Of a stretch of 64,000 bases of DNA, positions 17,350 through 26,780 are shown one piece after another. Position 1 is the stretch's first letter; each line of letters begins with the position of its first letter. The translations under genes and the position numbers were made by a program. The DNA is from an uncultured Phycisphaerales bacterium (GTDB lineage Bacteria; Planctomycetota; Phycisphaerae; Phycisphaerales; UBA1924). The notes beneath the pieces were generated by a model. The model saw nothing but the letters and a program-made list of their open reading frames with translations. It did not search any database and was not told the DNA's origin. The stretch is from NCBI GenBank assembly GCA_937995595.1, contig CALKJW010000002.1, forward strand, positions 58,510 through 122,509, read 5' to 3'.

Positions 17350-20300
17350 ATGGCTTCGAGAGTGAACATGCGGTTCGTGATGATCCTGGGCGCGGCGCTG
17401 GCCGTGGCGCTGGCGGGCGTGGTGGCCACGGCCTACTTCGCCGTCAAGAAGACCGGCGAGCAGAACGTCGCGCTGGGCGACGAGGCCGCGGCCCGCGGCG
17501 ACTGGGAGAAGGCGGCGCAGATGTACGCCAACGCCGTCGCCAAGAACAGCGAGAACGTCGGCTGGATCAACAAGTGGATCGCCGCGCTCGAGAAGACCAC
17601 GCCCGACACGCCGCAGAAGTACCGCGAGGCGTACGACCGGCAGTACATGCTGGCGCTTCGCGGGCTGGCGGCGGCGGACCGCGCCAACGCGGCCTCGGTC
17701 CGCCGGTACCTCGACGAAGAGTACCGCATCCGCGCGCTGCCGGGCCGCGCTTCGCTGCAGACGTGGGAGTCCATGCTGAGCATCGCCGAGGAGCAGATCC
17801 GCTTCTTCCGCGGCGACGAGAACGGCATGAGCCAGTTGCGCCGCTACCGCGGCCTGGCGCGGATCGAGATCGCCTCGCTCAAGAGCGACCCGGCGGAGCG
17901 CGACATCGCGGACGCCGAAGAGGACCTCCGCGCCGCGCTGGCGGTCGAGCCCGACGACGAGACGGTGCTGCTGGGGCTGGTCCGCGCGAACATGGTCCGC
18001 ATGGCGATGCACCTGCGCCGCAACGAGCGCGCCGAGGCGGCGCTGGAGGCGCGCACGGCGCGCGAGACGCTGCAGAGGTTTGTTGACGCCCACCCGCCCG
18101 CGCCCGGCGCGCGGCTGGCCCTGCTGGAACTGGACCTGCGCGACGCGATCGAGCAGGCGCCCCCCGGCACCACCGCCGTGGCGCTGCTGCGTCAGCGACG
18201 GCCCCAGATGCAGCAGCTGGTCGACGCGGTGCTTGGACAGAAACCCGAGCGGCTCAACGTCCGCGTGCTGGAGAGCGTGGCCAAGCTGGCCAGCATCTCG
18301 CTGGAGACCGGGCAGGCCACGGCGGACATGATGATCACCCAGGCGCTGCAGGCCCGGCCCAACGACCCGCAGCTGCTCGGCACGTGGGCGGAGATCGAGA
18401 TCGAGCGCGGCGACACCGAGAAGGCCCTGCGACGGCTCCAGCAGATCGTGGACCTCAAGGACCTCCCGTTGAGTCTCGCCGGCCGACTCCTGCAGGACTA
18501 CCGCGGGCGCGCGGTCGCGCTGCAGGCCAACGTGGTCTTCGACGCCTGGGAACGCGCGACCGACCCCGCCGAGAAGCGCAAGCAGATCGAACGCATGGAC
18601 GAGATCCGCGCCCAGTTGACGCGCTTCGTGGCCGAGGGTGACGCCGTCGTTCAATCGGTCGAGGCGCGGCGCGAGTACATGGCGGGGCGCCTGGATTCGG
18701 CGCGCCGCATGCTCGCCGACTACAACGAGCGCACCGGCGCCAGCGACCCGGCCACCGTCCAGATCCTGGCGGACATCCTGTCCATCCAGGGCAACGTCGG
18801 CGCGGCGAGGAAGATGTACGAACGCGCGCTGGAGATCAACCCGCGGAACATCCGCGCCATGCGGCAACTCGCGGCGATCGCCGCCGCTGAGCAGGACTTC
18901 GCCGCGGCGGTCCGTTACCTGACTTCGGCGGTCGCGCTGGTGCCCGACGACCCGGGCCTGAACGCGGCGCTGGCGGAGTTCCGCCAGCGGGAGGAGGGCG
19001 AGAAGTCGACCGACCCGATCGTGCGCATCCTGCACGAGGCCCGCACGCTGAGCACGGGCGTCGCGGCCGACAGGCCCGCGGCGCTGGCCAAGATCCGCAA
19101 CGGCCTGGCGCTGTACCCGTCGGACATCCGGCTGCACCAGGCGCTCATCAACGCGCTGGTCGTCGAGAACGAGAAGGAGCAGGCGCACGAGGCCGTGCGC
19201 ACCGCGCTGGCCCACCACCCCGACAACGCCAGGCTCCGTTCGCTGGACCGGATGCTGAGCGACCCGGACCCCGTGTCGTCGCAACTCCAGTTGATCTCGG
19301 AGACCGACGCGCCCGAGCACCGGCAGGCGCTGGCCCGCGCGATCGTGTACCAGCGCGCCGGACGCGACGCCGAGGCCGCGGCCGAGGTGGAGCGCGCGGC
19401 GACGCTCGCCCCGGACGACCCGGAGGTCTTCGAGGCGCGGCTCTCCCGCGCGCTGTCGGCCGGCGACGAGGCGCGGCTGCGCGACCTGGTCGAGCAGGCC
19501 GAGGCCCGCAACCTCGACGGGGCGCGCGGCGCGATCGCCCGCGCACGGCGCGACCTGGCGTTGATCTCGCGACAGACCGACCCGGCCGAGCGCCGACGCC
19601 AACTCGAATCGGTCGCCTCCACGCTCCGCGCGACGCTGGCCCAGGACCGGCTGAACTTCTCGGTGTGGCGCATGCTGGGCGCGGTGCAGGTCGAACTGGG
19701 ACAGGAGCAGGCCGCGTCCGAGTCGCTGGCAAGGGCCTTCGAGATCCGACCGACGGACCCGGCCACCGCGACGATGTACATCGGCTCGCTGATCGAACTG
19801 CGGGCCTACGACCGCGGCCTCGAGGTGGCCCGTCGCATGGAGCCGATCCTGAGCGGCGACCCGCGGTTCGACGAGGCGCTGATCCAACTCGAGTCGTTCG
19901 CGCCCGGCGGCGACCGCGCCAAGGCCATCGCGGCCCGCAGGAGCATCGCGCAGCGCCAGCCGACCAACGCCGCGAACCTGCAGGCGCTCGCGCTGCTGCT
20001 CATCAACTCCGACCGCGCGGCGGAAGCGGTGCCCGTGATCGAGTCGTTGCGGGCGATCAACCCACGCGCGGCGGTGGCGACCGAGGCGCGGATGCTGAGC
20101 AAGCGCCGGCCCGACGAGGCCGTGGCCGTCTACCGACGGTTCATCGACTCGCTGCCGCAGGACGACAGGACGATGGGCGACTACTTCAGCGCGGCACGGT
20201 TCTTCCAGGAGATCGGGCGCGTCGACGAGGCGCTGGCGATGCTGCGCGAGGGCAGCGCGCTGCAGAACCCGACGGTGCGCGAGATGGACCGGAGCGCGGC

Positions 20301-21918
20301 GGACCTGCTCTTCAACGCGGGCCGGTTTGATGAGGCGTCGAAGATCTACGGCGACCTGCTCCGCGCGGGCATCGCCGACGCGGGCGACGCCATCCTGCTG
20401 CGCGCCGTCGAGTGCGAGTTGCAGCGCGGGCGGTTCGACGCCGCGGAGGAGATGCTCACCGGCGCGGGCCAGCGGCTGGCCAACAACCCGACCTTCCTGA
20501 TTCTGCAGGCGCAGGCCGCGGCGGGCAAGAAGGAGACCGACCGCGCCCGGCGGCTGCTGGACCGGGCCGTCGCCGCGGCGCCCGAGAACCCGCTGGTGTA
20601 CATGAAACGGGCCGAGTTCACCTCGGCCGACGCCGCGCGGACGCGCGACGTCGAGGCGGACCTGGAGCAGGTCCTGCGGCTGGACCCGGCGAACATCGCG
20701 GCCCGGCGGATGCTGGCCACGCTGTACTTCCGCACCAGCCGCCCCGACCTGGGAGTCGACCAGATGCGCCGGGCCATGGCGGGCAACCCCGACGACGAGC
20801 AGATCCGCCTGCAGTTGATCGACGTGCTGCAGGCGCTGGGGCGCGTGCCCGAGGCGCTGGACATCATGGAGGACTCGCTGCGGCGCTTCGTCGGCAACGA
20901 CCTGTGGCGCGTTCGCGCCGCGCAGATGTTCACGCGGCACGGCCGCTGGGACCGGGCCGCGGCCGTGGTCGGGCAGATGTGGGAGCAGAACCCGGACGCC
21001 GAGCTGGCGGAGAACTACGCGTTCGTGCTGACCGGCGGCCCGTCACCGGACATCAACCGCGCGATCCAGGTGCTGAACACGCCGTCGCTGGACGTCGACT
21101 CCAACCCGCGGCTGCTCATGGCGCGGGCGCGCGTGTTCGCGCTGGCCAACCGGATGGATCAGTGCACGAACGACATCCTCGCCGCCTGGGCCAAGACGGA
21201 CCCGGGGAGCGCGCAGCAGGTCGGGATGTTCTTCATCATGCTGGAGAACGCGCTTCCGGCGCGCAAGGACCAGTTGACCGCGATCGCGCGGATGGAGCGC
21301 CGGGCGCGGCTGACGGGCTGGGCCCTGCTGCACGCTTCGGGCATCCGGCTGCGGAGCGCCGACACGGCGGCACAGGGGGAGTCCGACGTTCGTGCGCTGG
21401 CCGAGACGCCGACGGACGACACGCAGCTCAAACTCGCGGTGTGGAGAACGATCGGCGCGATCGAGTACCAGAAGAAGCGTTTCGAGGAGGCGCTCTCGGC
21501 GTTCCGCCGCGGCCTGACGTTCGGCCCCGAGGACCCCGAACTGAACAACAACGTCGCCTACACGCTGGGCGTCGAACTCAAGCGACCGGCCGAGGCGCTG
21601 CCGTTCGCCGAGCGCGCCGCCGCGGCGGCCCCGGCCTCGTCGATGATCCTCGACACGCTCGGGGCGATCTACCAGGCGCTGGGCCGGCACCAGGAGGCCG
21701 CGCCGATCCTTGAGAAGGCGCTGAACTACGGCACCACGCCGACCGAACGCGTGCCCGCCGCGCTGCACCTGGCGGCGACCAAGCGGGCCCTGGGCGACCG
21801 GCCCGGCGCGCGGCTGCTTGCCAACGACGCGGAGCGGATGATGGATGAAGCGCCCGCGCTTCGCAGCATCTACGGCGACAAACTCAAGGACCTGCGGCGG
21901 GCACTCGATTCGGAGTGA
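17350..21918 (+). CDS. Giant membrane-anchored tetratricopeptide repeat protein of the exosortase island
   Basis: 1522 residues. The ATG at 17350 follows AAGGGAACGG. Residues about 7-30 form one membrane anchor (MILGAALAVALAGVVATAYF); the rest is soluble and made of many TPR units with typical A/G-rich helix pairs. Clear examples are near residues 32-70, 470-550 (GNVGAARKMYERALEINPRN), 640-690, 1090-1180 and 1400-1450 (NNNVAYTLGVELKRPAEALPFAERA). Large TPR proteins are regular members of exosortase/EPS loci (PrsT-like) and probably scaffold the synthesis and export machinery. It sits 63 nt after the EpsI gene and 99 nt before the Wzz/kinase gene. Confidence 0.88.
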   Translation: MASRVNMRFVMILGAALAVALAGVVATAYFAVKKTGEQNVALGDEAAARGDWEKAAQMYANAVAKNSENVGWINKWIAALEKTTPDTPQKYREAYDRQYMLALRGLAAADRANAASVRRYLDEEYRIRALPGRASLQTWESMLSIAEEQIRFFRGDENGMSQLRRYRGLARIEIASLKSDPAERDIADAEEDLRAALAVEPDDETVLLGLVRANMVRMAMHLRRNERAEAALEARTARETLQRFVDAHPPAPGARLALLELDLRDAIEQAPPGTTAVALLRQRRPQMQQLVDAVLGQKPERLNVRVLESVAKLASISLETGQATADMMITQALQARPNDPQLLGTWAEIEIERGDTEKALRRLQQIVDLKDLPLSLAGRLLQDYRGRAVALQANVVFDAWERATDPAEKRKQIERMDEIRAQLTRFVAEGDAVVQSVEARREYMAGRLDSARRMLADYNERTGASDPATVQILADILSIQGNVGAARKMYERALEINPRNIRAMRQLAAIAAAEQDFAAAVRYLTSAVALVPDDPGLNAALAEFRQREEGEKSTDPIVRILHEARTLSTGVAADRPAALAKIRNGLALYPSDIRLHQALINALVVENEKEQAHEAVRTALAHHPDNARLRSLDRMLSDPDPVSSQLQLISETDAPEHRQALARAIVYQRAGRDAEAAAEVERAATLAPDDPEVFEARLSRALSAGDEARLRDLVEQAEARNLDGARGAIARARRDLALISRQTDPAERRRQLESVASTLRATLAQDRLNFSVWRMLGAVQVELGQEQAASESLARAFEIRPTDPATATMYIGSLIELRAYDRGLEVARRMEPILSGDPRFDEALIQLESFAPGGDRAKAIAARRSIAQRQPTNAANLQALALLLINSDRAAEAVPVIESLRAINPRAAVATEARMLSKRRPDEAVAVYRRFIDSLPQDDRTMGDYFSAARFFQEIGRVDEALAMLREGSALQNPTVREMDRSAADLLFNAGRFDEASKIYGDLLRAGIADAGDAILLRAVECELQRGRFDAAEEMLTGAGQRLANNPTFLILQAQAAAGKKETDRARRLLDRAVAAAPENPLVYMKRAEFTSADAARTRDVEADLEQVLRLDPANIAARRMLATLYFRTSRPDLGVDQMRRAMAGNPDDEQIRLQLIDVLQALGRVPEALDIMEDSLRRFVGNDLWRVRAAQMFTRHGRWDRAAAVVGQMWEQNPDAELAENYAFVLTGGPSPDINRAIQVLNTPSLDVDSNPRLLMARARVFALANRMDQCTNDILAAWAKTDPGSAQQVGMFFIMLENALPARKDQLTAIARMERRARLTGWALLHASGIRLRSADTAAQGESDVRALAETPTDDTQLKLAVWRTIGAIEYQKKRFEEALSAFRRGLTFGPEDPELNNNVAYTLGVELKRPAEALPFAERAAAAAPASSMILDTLGAIYQALGRHQEAAPILEKALNYGTTPTERVPAALHLAATKRALGDRPGARLLANDAERMMDEAPALRSIYGDKLKDLRRALDSE

Positions 21919-22017
21919 CCGCGAATCCCGAACAAGCCGCTTTGCACGGCAGGGTCCGAGAACACAGGCAAGACCCGCCCGCGAATGACCGATAGTCTGA
22001 CGAATCGGAGCACCGCC

Positions 22018-24213
22018 ATGACGACTTCCGCGCCCGCAAGCAAGCCCCCGACCGTGCCCGGCCGCGCCGGCCCCCAGCCGCAGGGCCACGGCACGATGGG
22101 GATGGTCTCGATCGACCCGATGCGCCTGCTGCGGCGGTACTACCCGCTGCTGATCGGCGCGGCGGTGTTCGGCGCGGTGCTGGGACTGGGCGCGCACCTG
22201 GCGCTGCTGCGCCTCTACCCGGTGTGGACGGCGACGGCGATCTTCGAGTGCCGCGCGCCGGTGGTCAAGGTGACCGAACTGGGCACGCAGGCCGAGGGCG
22301 CCGAGGCGATGATGCGCTTCATGGGCACGCAGGTCGCGATCATGACCAGCGACGACATCCTGGCCAACGCGCTCAAGGACCCGGAACTGCTCAACACGTC
22401 GTGGTACCGGCAGTTCCGCGAGGGGGAACGGTCCAGGGCGATGCAGCGGCTGACCAAGGACGTGAACGCGCGCGTGCGCACCAACACCTCGCTGATCGCG
22501 CTGAGCATGTCGTGGCACAAGCCGACGGACGCGGCGGTGGTGGTGAACGCCGTGGCCCGCGCCTACATGCAGGAACTCGAGCAGACGGGCAAGCGCGCCA
22601 GCATCGAGCGGCGCGACGCGCTGAACTCGCGCCTCCGCGACATCGCTCGCGAGAAGGAGCGCATCAACAACTCGCGCGAGCGCCTGCTGCAGGAGAACAA
22701 GGTCACGGACATCGAGGGCCAGCAGACCGAAGAGAACATGCAGATCCAGCAGATCGCGGAGAAACTGGTGCAGATCCGCGCCGCCCGCGCGACGCTGACC
22801 TCGCTGCAGCAGAAGTACAACGAGATCCTGACGCTGCAGGGCACCAAGACCTACCCCGACGAACTCACCTCCGAGGCGCGGCGCGACCCGATCATCCAGG
22901 AGACCGAGCAGCAGATCGCGAGCATGAAGATCGACGAGCGGGCGCTGATCGCGCGCGGCCTGGGCGAGGAGCACGACGCGATCCGCGCGCTGCGCAACCG
23001 CATCGAGTCGGCCCAGCGCGAACTCGACACGCGGCGCGACACGCTGCTGAGCCGCCTGTTCGACTCGCGCCTGGACCAGTTCCGCAGCGAGATGGCCGCG
23101 CTGGACGAGCAGGAGCGTGAACTGGAGGCCAAACTCAAGGCCGCGAACACGCGCAAGGAGGACCTGGTCCGCATCCTCGTGCGCGTCAAGCAGATGGCGA
23201 CCGACCTGGAACTGCTGACCAAGGAAGAGACCGAGATCGCCGTCGCGATGAAGGACACCGAGACGCTCTCGAGCGCCCGCGTGTTCGACCGCGTGCGCGT
23301 CATCCGCATGGCCCAGACCCCGGACCGCGTCACGTTTCCCAAGTGGGAGATCCTCATCCCGCTGGGCGTGATCCTGTGCACCGGTCTGGTGGGCGGCGTG
23401 ATCGTGCTGCGCGAACTGCTGGACCAGCGCGTGCGCGGCCCGTCGGACGTGGCCATCATCCCGCGCCTGACGGTGCTGGGCATGGTGCCCGACGCGTCGG
23501 AGGACCCGGCGCGGCCCAAGGCCGTCGAGACCTCGCTGCGCGACACGCCCGGGGGCGTGGTGTCCGAGTCGTTCCGCCAGATCCGCGCGCCGCTCATCAA
23601 GCGCATGGACCAGGAGGGCCGCCGCACGCTGCTGGTGCTGGCGGGCATGCCCGGCTCGGGCGCGACGACGGTCGTGAGCAACCTCGCGCTGGCGTGCGCC
23701 AGCGCGGGCGAGCGCGTGCTGATCATCGACGCGAACCTGCGCCGGCCCGCGATGCACCGAGTCTTCAAACTCTCCGAGGGCCCGGGCCTTGGCGACGTGC
23801 TCGTCGGCCAGGTCGGCCTCGAGCAGGCGGTACAGGAATCGGGCACGCCCAACCTGTCCGTGGTCACGGCCGGCGCGCTGGCCAACCGCACGGTGCCCGA
23901 GCGCCTGTCGTCGGAGGCGATGTCGCGCGTGCTCAACGAGGCCGCGGCCCGCTACGACCGGGTGATCCTCGACGCTCCGCCCGCCATCGTCGCCGGCGAC
24001 GGGCTGGCGCTGGCCAACCGGGCCGACGCGGTGGTGCTGGTCGTCCGCGCCCTGAACGAGAAGCGCGGGCTGGTGAACCGGCTCCGCATCCAGTTGTCCG
24101 AGTCGCGCGGCGAACTGCTGGGCGTCGTCGTCAACGCGGTGCGGGCGTCGGCCGGCGGCTACTTCAAGCGGAACATCCGCGCCACGCACGACTACCAGAC
24201 GCAGGCCAAGTGA
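22018..24213 (+). CDS. Polysaccharide chain-length determinant (Wzz/GumC) fused to BY-kinase-like domain, Walker A altered
   Basis: 731 residues from the ATG at 22018, with GGAG 7 nt upstream (an in-frame ATG at 21985 is less likely). A Wzz domain with a transmembrane segment near residue 45, a long periplasmic coiled coil (about 165-435) and a second transmembrane segment (IPLGVILCTGLVGGVIV) precede a CpsD/CapB-like cytoplasmic domain. Walker A reads GMPGSGATT (543-551), with Ala549 where the catalytic Lys should be. Walker A' (VLIIDANLRRP) and Walker B (VILDAPP) look normal. The C-terminal tail has only two Tyr, unlike the usual Tyr cluster. The kinase activity is therefore doubtful; a regulatory or structural role is likely. 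Its stop overlaps the GTG of the epimerase gene. Confidence 0.9.
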   Translation: MTTSAPASKPPTVPGRAGPQPQGHGTMGMVSIDPMRLLRRYYPLLIGAAVFGAVLGLGAHLALLRLYPVWTATAIFECRAPVVKVTELGTQAEGAEAMMRFMGTQVAIMTSDDILANALKDPELLNTSWYRQFREGERSRAMQRLTKDVNARVRTNTSLIALSMSWHKPTDAAVVVNAVARAYMQELEQTGKRASIERRDALNSRLRDIAREKERINNSRERLLQENKVTDIEGQQTEENMQIQQIAEKLVQIRAARATLTSLQQKYNEILTLQGTKTYPDELTSEARRDPIIQETEQQIASMKIDERALIARGLGEEHDAIRALRNRIESAQRELDTRRDTLLSRLFDSRLDQFRSEMAALDEQERELEAKLKAANTRKEDLVRILVRVKQMATDLELLTKEETEIAVAMKDTETLSSARVFDRVRVIRMAQTPDRVTFPKWEILIPLGVILCTGLVGGVIVLRELLDQRVRGPSDVAIIPRLTVLGMVPDASEDPARPKAVETSLRDTPGGVVSESFRQIRAPLIKRMDQEGRRTLLVLAGMPGSGATTVVSNLALACASAGERVLIIDANLRRPAMHRVFKLSEGPGLGDVLVGQVGLEQAVQESGTPNLSVVTAGALANRTVPERLSSEAMSRVLNEAAARYDRVILDAPPAIVAGDGLALANRADAVVLVVRALNEKRGLVNRLRIQLSESRGELLGVVVNAVRASAGGYFKRNIRATHDYQTQAK

Positions 24214-25274
24214 GCGAGCAGACCGACCATCGCCGTGCAAAGCGGGACGCGCCCCGCGAGGTGCGCGCCCTCGTCACGGGCGGCGCGGGTTTCATCGGCT
24301 CGCACCTGACGGACCTGCTGCTGGCCTCCGGCGCGACCGTGACGGTCGTGGACGACCTCTCGACCGGGCGACGCGAGAACCTGCCGCCGGCGCACCCGCG
24401 CCTGCGGTTCATCGAGGCCGACCTGTCCCACGCGCTGGACGCCTTCGGGCCCGGCGAGCGCTTCGACGAGGTCTACCACCTCGCCGCGGCGGTCGGTGTG
24501 CGGCTGGTCGTCGACGACCCGGTGCGCTGCATCGAGACCAACGTGCACGGGACGGCGGACCTGCTGCGGTTCGCCGCCGAGCACGGGCCCGGCGGCGGGC
24601 CCGCGCCCACGCTGATCGCGTCGAGTTCCGAGGTCTACGGCAAGTCGGAGAGATCGCCGTTCTCCGAGGACGACGACGTGGTGTACGGCGCGACGACGCG
24701 CTCGCGCTGGTCGTACGCCTGCTCGAAGGCGATCGACGAGTACCTCGCGCTGGCGTACCACGCCAAGCGCGGCGTGCCGGTCGTGGTCGCGCGGTTCTTC
24801 AACACCGTCGGCCCCCGGCAGGTCGGGTCCTACGGCATGGTGCTGCCGAACTTCGTCGCCGCGGCGGTCGCGGGCGAGGACCTGCCCGTGCACGGCGACG
24901 GCCGCCAGACGCGCTGCTTCTGCGACGTGCGCGACGTCGCGGGCGCTCTGCCGCGTATGCTCCGCGAGCCGGCGTGCGCCGGGCGCGTGTTCAACGTCGG
25001 GTCGGACCGCTCGATCTCGATCGGCGAACTGGCGGACCTGGTGATCGCGACGACCGGCTCGCGCTCGGGCAAGCGGCTGGTCCCCTACGACAAGGCGTAC
25101 TCGGCGGGGTTCGAGGACCTCCGCCGGCGTGAGCCGGACCTACGACGCATCCGCGAGGCGATCGGCTTTGCGCCGTCGATCCCGCTGGAACAGACGATCC
25201 GCGACATCGCGGCGGCGATGGCCGGGCCGCGCCCGCGCGTGGTCGCGACGGAGGGACGCGCGACGGTGGCCTGA
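24210..25274 (+). CDS. NAD-dependent epimerase/dehydratase (sugar nucleotide)
   Basis: 354 residues from a GTG at 24210 that overlaps the previous stop (GTGA). It is an extended SDR with TGGAGFIGSHL for NAD binding, VVDDLSTGRRENL, YHLAAAVGV, the catalytic SSSEVYG and Y-x-x-x-K (SYACSKAIDE), and FFNTVGPRQVGSYGMVLP for substrate binding. This pattern is close to UDP-glucuronate decarboxylase and UDP-glucose/GlcNAc epimerases; the exact substrate cannot be fixed by eye. A UDP-glucose dehydrogenase gene (33265-34611) could supply UDP-glucuronate. It likely provides a sugar nucleotide for the exopolysaccharide. Confidence 0.88.
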   Translation: MSEQTDHRRAKRDAPREVRALVTGGAGFIGSHLTDLLLASGATVTVVDDLSTGRRENLPPAHPRLRFIEADLSHALDAFGPGERFDEVYHLAAAVGVRLVVDDPVRCIETNVHGTADLLRFAAEHGPGGGPAPTLIASSSEVYGKSERSPFSEDDDVVYGATTRSRWSYACSKAIDEYLALAYHAKRGVPVVVARFFNTVGPRQVGSYGMVLPNFVAAAVAGEDLPVHGDGRQTRCFCDVRDVAGALPRMLREPACAGRVFNVGSDRSISIGELADLVIATTGSRSGKRLVPYDKAYSAGFEDLRRREPDLRRIREAIGFAPSIPLEQTIRDIAAAMAGPRPRVVATEGRATVA

Positions 25275-25292
25275 ACCGCCGGGTGAACCAGG

Positions 25293-26750
25293 ATGCTCGC
25301 CGCGTTGATCCAACCCGTGCTCGCAGCGACCGGCGCGCCGCCGGTCCCGGCCGACGTAGGCGCGCGGATCACCGCGCTGGGCCGCGAACTGGACCGGGTG
25401 CGGGCCGAGTACGACGCGCTGCTGCACGCCGCGGGGCTGGCGGCGGAAACGCCGAGCCGCCTGCAGATCTTTCATGGCTACATGGGCGTGTTCATCGTGG
25501 CCTTCCTGACAACGCTGCTGGCCACGCCGCTGATGCGACGGCTCGCGCTGGCCAACGGCATCGTGGACCGCCCCTCCGAGGCGCGCAAGATCCACAAGTC
25601 GCCGACGGCCTACCTCGGCGGCGTCGCGGTCTACCTGGGCATCCTCGTCGGCATCCTGTTCACGTACACCGCGCCCTGGCACGGGCTGGTGTCGTTCCAT
25701 CAGACGACTCACGACGCGGGCGCGCTGCCCGGCGGCGTCTCGATCTGGATCGTCATCGGCATGACCGTCATCATGGCCTGCGGGCTGATCGACGACGTCA
25801 TGGGCATCCACCCGCGCGCCAAGATCGCGGGGATGCTCTTTGCCGCGGCGGCGCTGGCGACGCAGAACATCGGCGTGCGCGTCGCGGCGGGGGTGATGAT
25901 CCCCGCGGCCAAGGCCCTGGGGTTCGGCACGCACATCGTCGGCGGCGAGGAGACGCTGCTGCTGCTGGTGCCGCTTCCCGGCGGCACGGTGTTCAGCATC
26001 GATCTGGTGTACTGGGTCGGGACGGCGGTGATCGCGGTGTTCGTGCTCGGGGCGTGCAACGCGTCGAACCTGATCGACGGGCTGGACGGGCTGCTCTCGG
26101 GGACCACGGCCATCGCCAGCGCGGGCCTGCTGGTGGTCGCGCTGGGCCTGGCGGTGCGCGACGACGGCGTGCTCGACGCGCCGCGGATCGTGCTGTGCCT
26201 GGGGGTGCTGGGCGCGTGCCTGGGTTTCCTGCCGCACAACTTCAACCCCGCGAGCATCTTCCTGGGCGACGCGGGGTCGCTGCTGCTGGGGTTCTGCACG
26301 ATCGTGATCGTGCTGACGCTGGGCGACACCGGCCGGACGGACCTTGTGCTGGCCGGGCTGATCATCTACGCCATCCCGATCATCGACACGTGCCTGGCCA
26401 TCGTGCGGCGCAAACTCGCGGGCAAGCGGATCTCCGACGCCGACGACCAGCACCTGCACCACATGCTCAGGCGTGCGCTGGGCGTGAAGGGCGCGGTGCT
26501 GACGCTGTACGCCATCGCCGCGGGGTTCGCGATGCTCGGCATCGGCCTTTCCGACGGCAAGGCGCGCGTCACCTACGCGCTCACGCTGGTGTTTGCGGCG
26601 TTCATCGGCGTCACCGCGTTCAAGATCGCGCGTCGCAACGCCGAGGCGGCCTCCGCCGCGGCGGCAACCACGGCGGCCCCGACGCCGAACGTCACCGCCG
26701 AGTCCGGCGGCACGGCCAACCCCCCCGCCACGCCGGCGCGCCCGGCCTGA
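25293..26750 (+). CDS. WecA/TagO-type undecaprenyl-phosphate sugar-1-phosphate transferase (MraY family)
   Basis: 485 residues with about eleven membrane segments. Family signatures are present: GLIDDVMGI, NASNLIDGLDGL, NFNPASIFLGDAGS and the cytoplasmic DDQHLHHMLRR. The N-terminal 60 residues and the Ala/Thr/Pro-rich C-terminal tail (about 50 residues) are extensions. The enzyme moves a sugar phosphate from UDP-sugar to undecaprenyl phosphate, the first committed step of polysaccharide synthesis. It lies 18 nt after the epimerase gene with a weak CCAGG before the ATG, so it is probably co-transcribed. Confidence 0.92.
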   Translation: MLAALIQPVLAATGAPPVPADVGARITALGRELDRVRAEYDALLHAAGLAAETPSRLQIFHGYMGVFIVAFLTTLLATPLMRRLALANGIVDRPSEARKIHKSPTAYLGGVAVYLGILVGILFTYTAPWHGLVSFHQTTHDAGALPGGVSIWIVIGMTVIMACGLIDDVMGIHPRAKIAGMLFAAAALATQNIGVRVAAGVMIPAAKALGFGTHIVGGEETLLLLVPLPGGTVFSIDLVYWVGTAVIAVFVLGACNASNLIDGLDGLLSGTTAIASAGLLVVALGLAVRDDGVLDAPRIVLCLGVLGACLGFLPHNFNPASIFLGDAGSLLLGFCTIVIVLTLGDTGRTDLVLAGLIIYAIPIIDTCLAIVRRKLAGKRISDADDQHLHHMLRRALGVKGAVLTLYAIAAGFAMLGIGLSDGKARVTYALTLVFAAFIGVTAFKIARRNAEAASAAAATTAAPTPNVTAESGGTANPPATPARPA

Positions 26751-26767
26751 GCGGGGCGGCCGCACCG

Positions 26768-26773
26768 TATACT
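26768..26773 (+). promoter_or_regulatory. Candidate -10 element of the parA-like gene (leaderless)
   Basis: TATACT lies 7 nt before the ATG at 26781 and there is no Shine-Dalgarno sequence. In a sequence this GC-rich the hexamer stands out. Confidence 0.55.
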
Positions 26774-26780
26774 CCGCCCG

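Noticed and set aside
16330..20940. A 1500-codon antisense open frame opposite the TPR gene
   Set aside because: Same GC artefact. The plus-strand frame has TPR repeats and a membrane anchor, the antisense one has no recognisable features.
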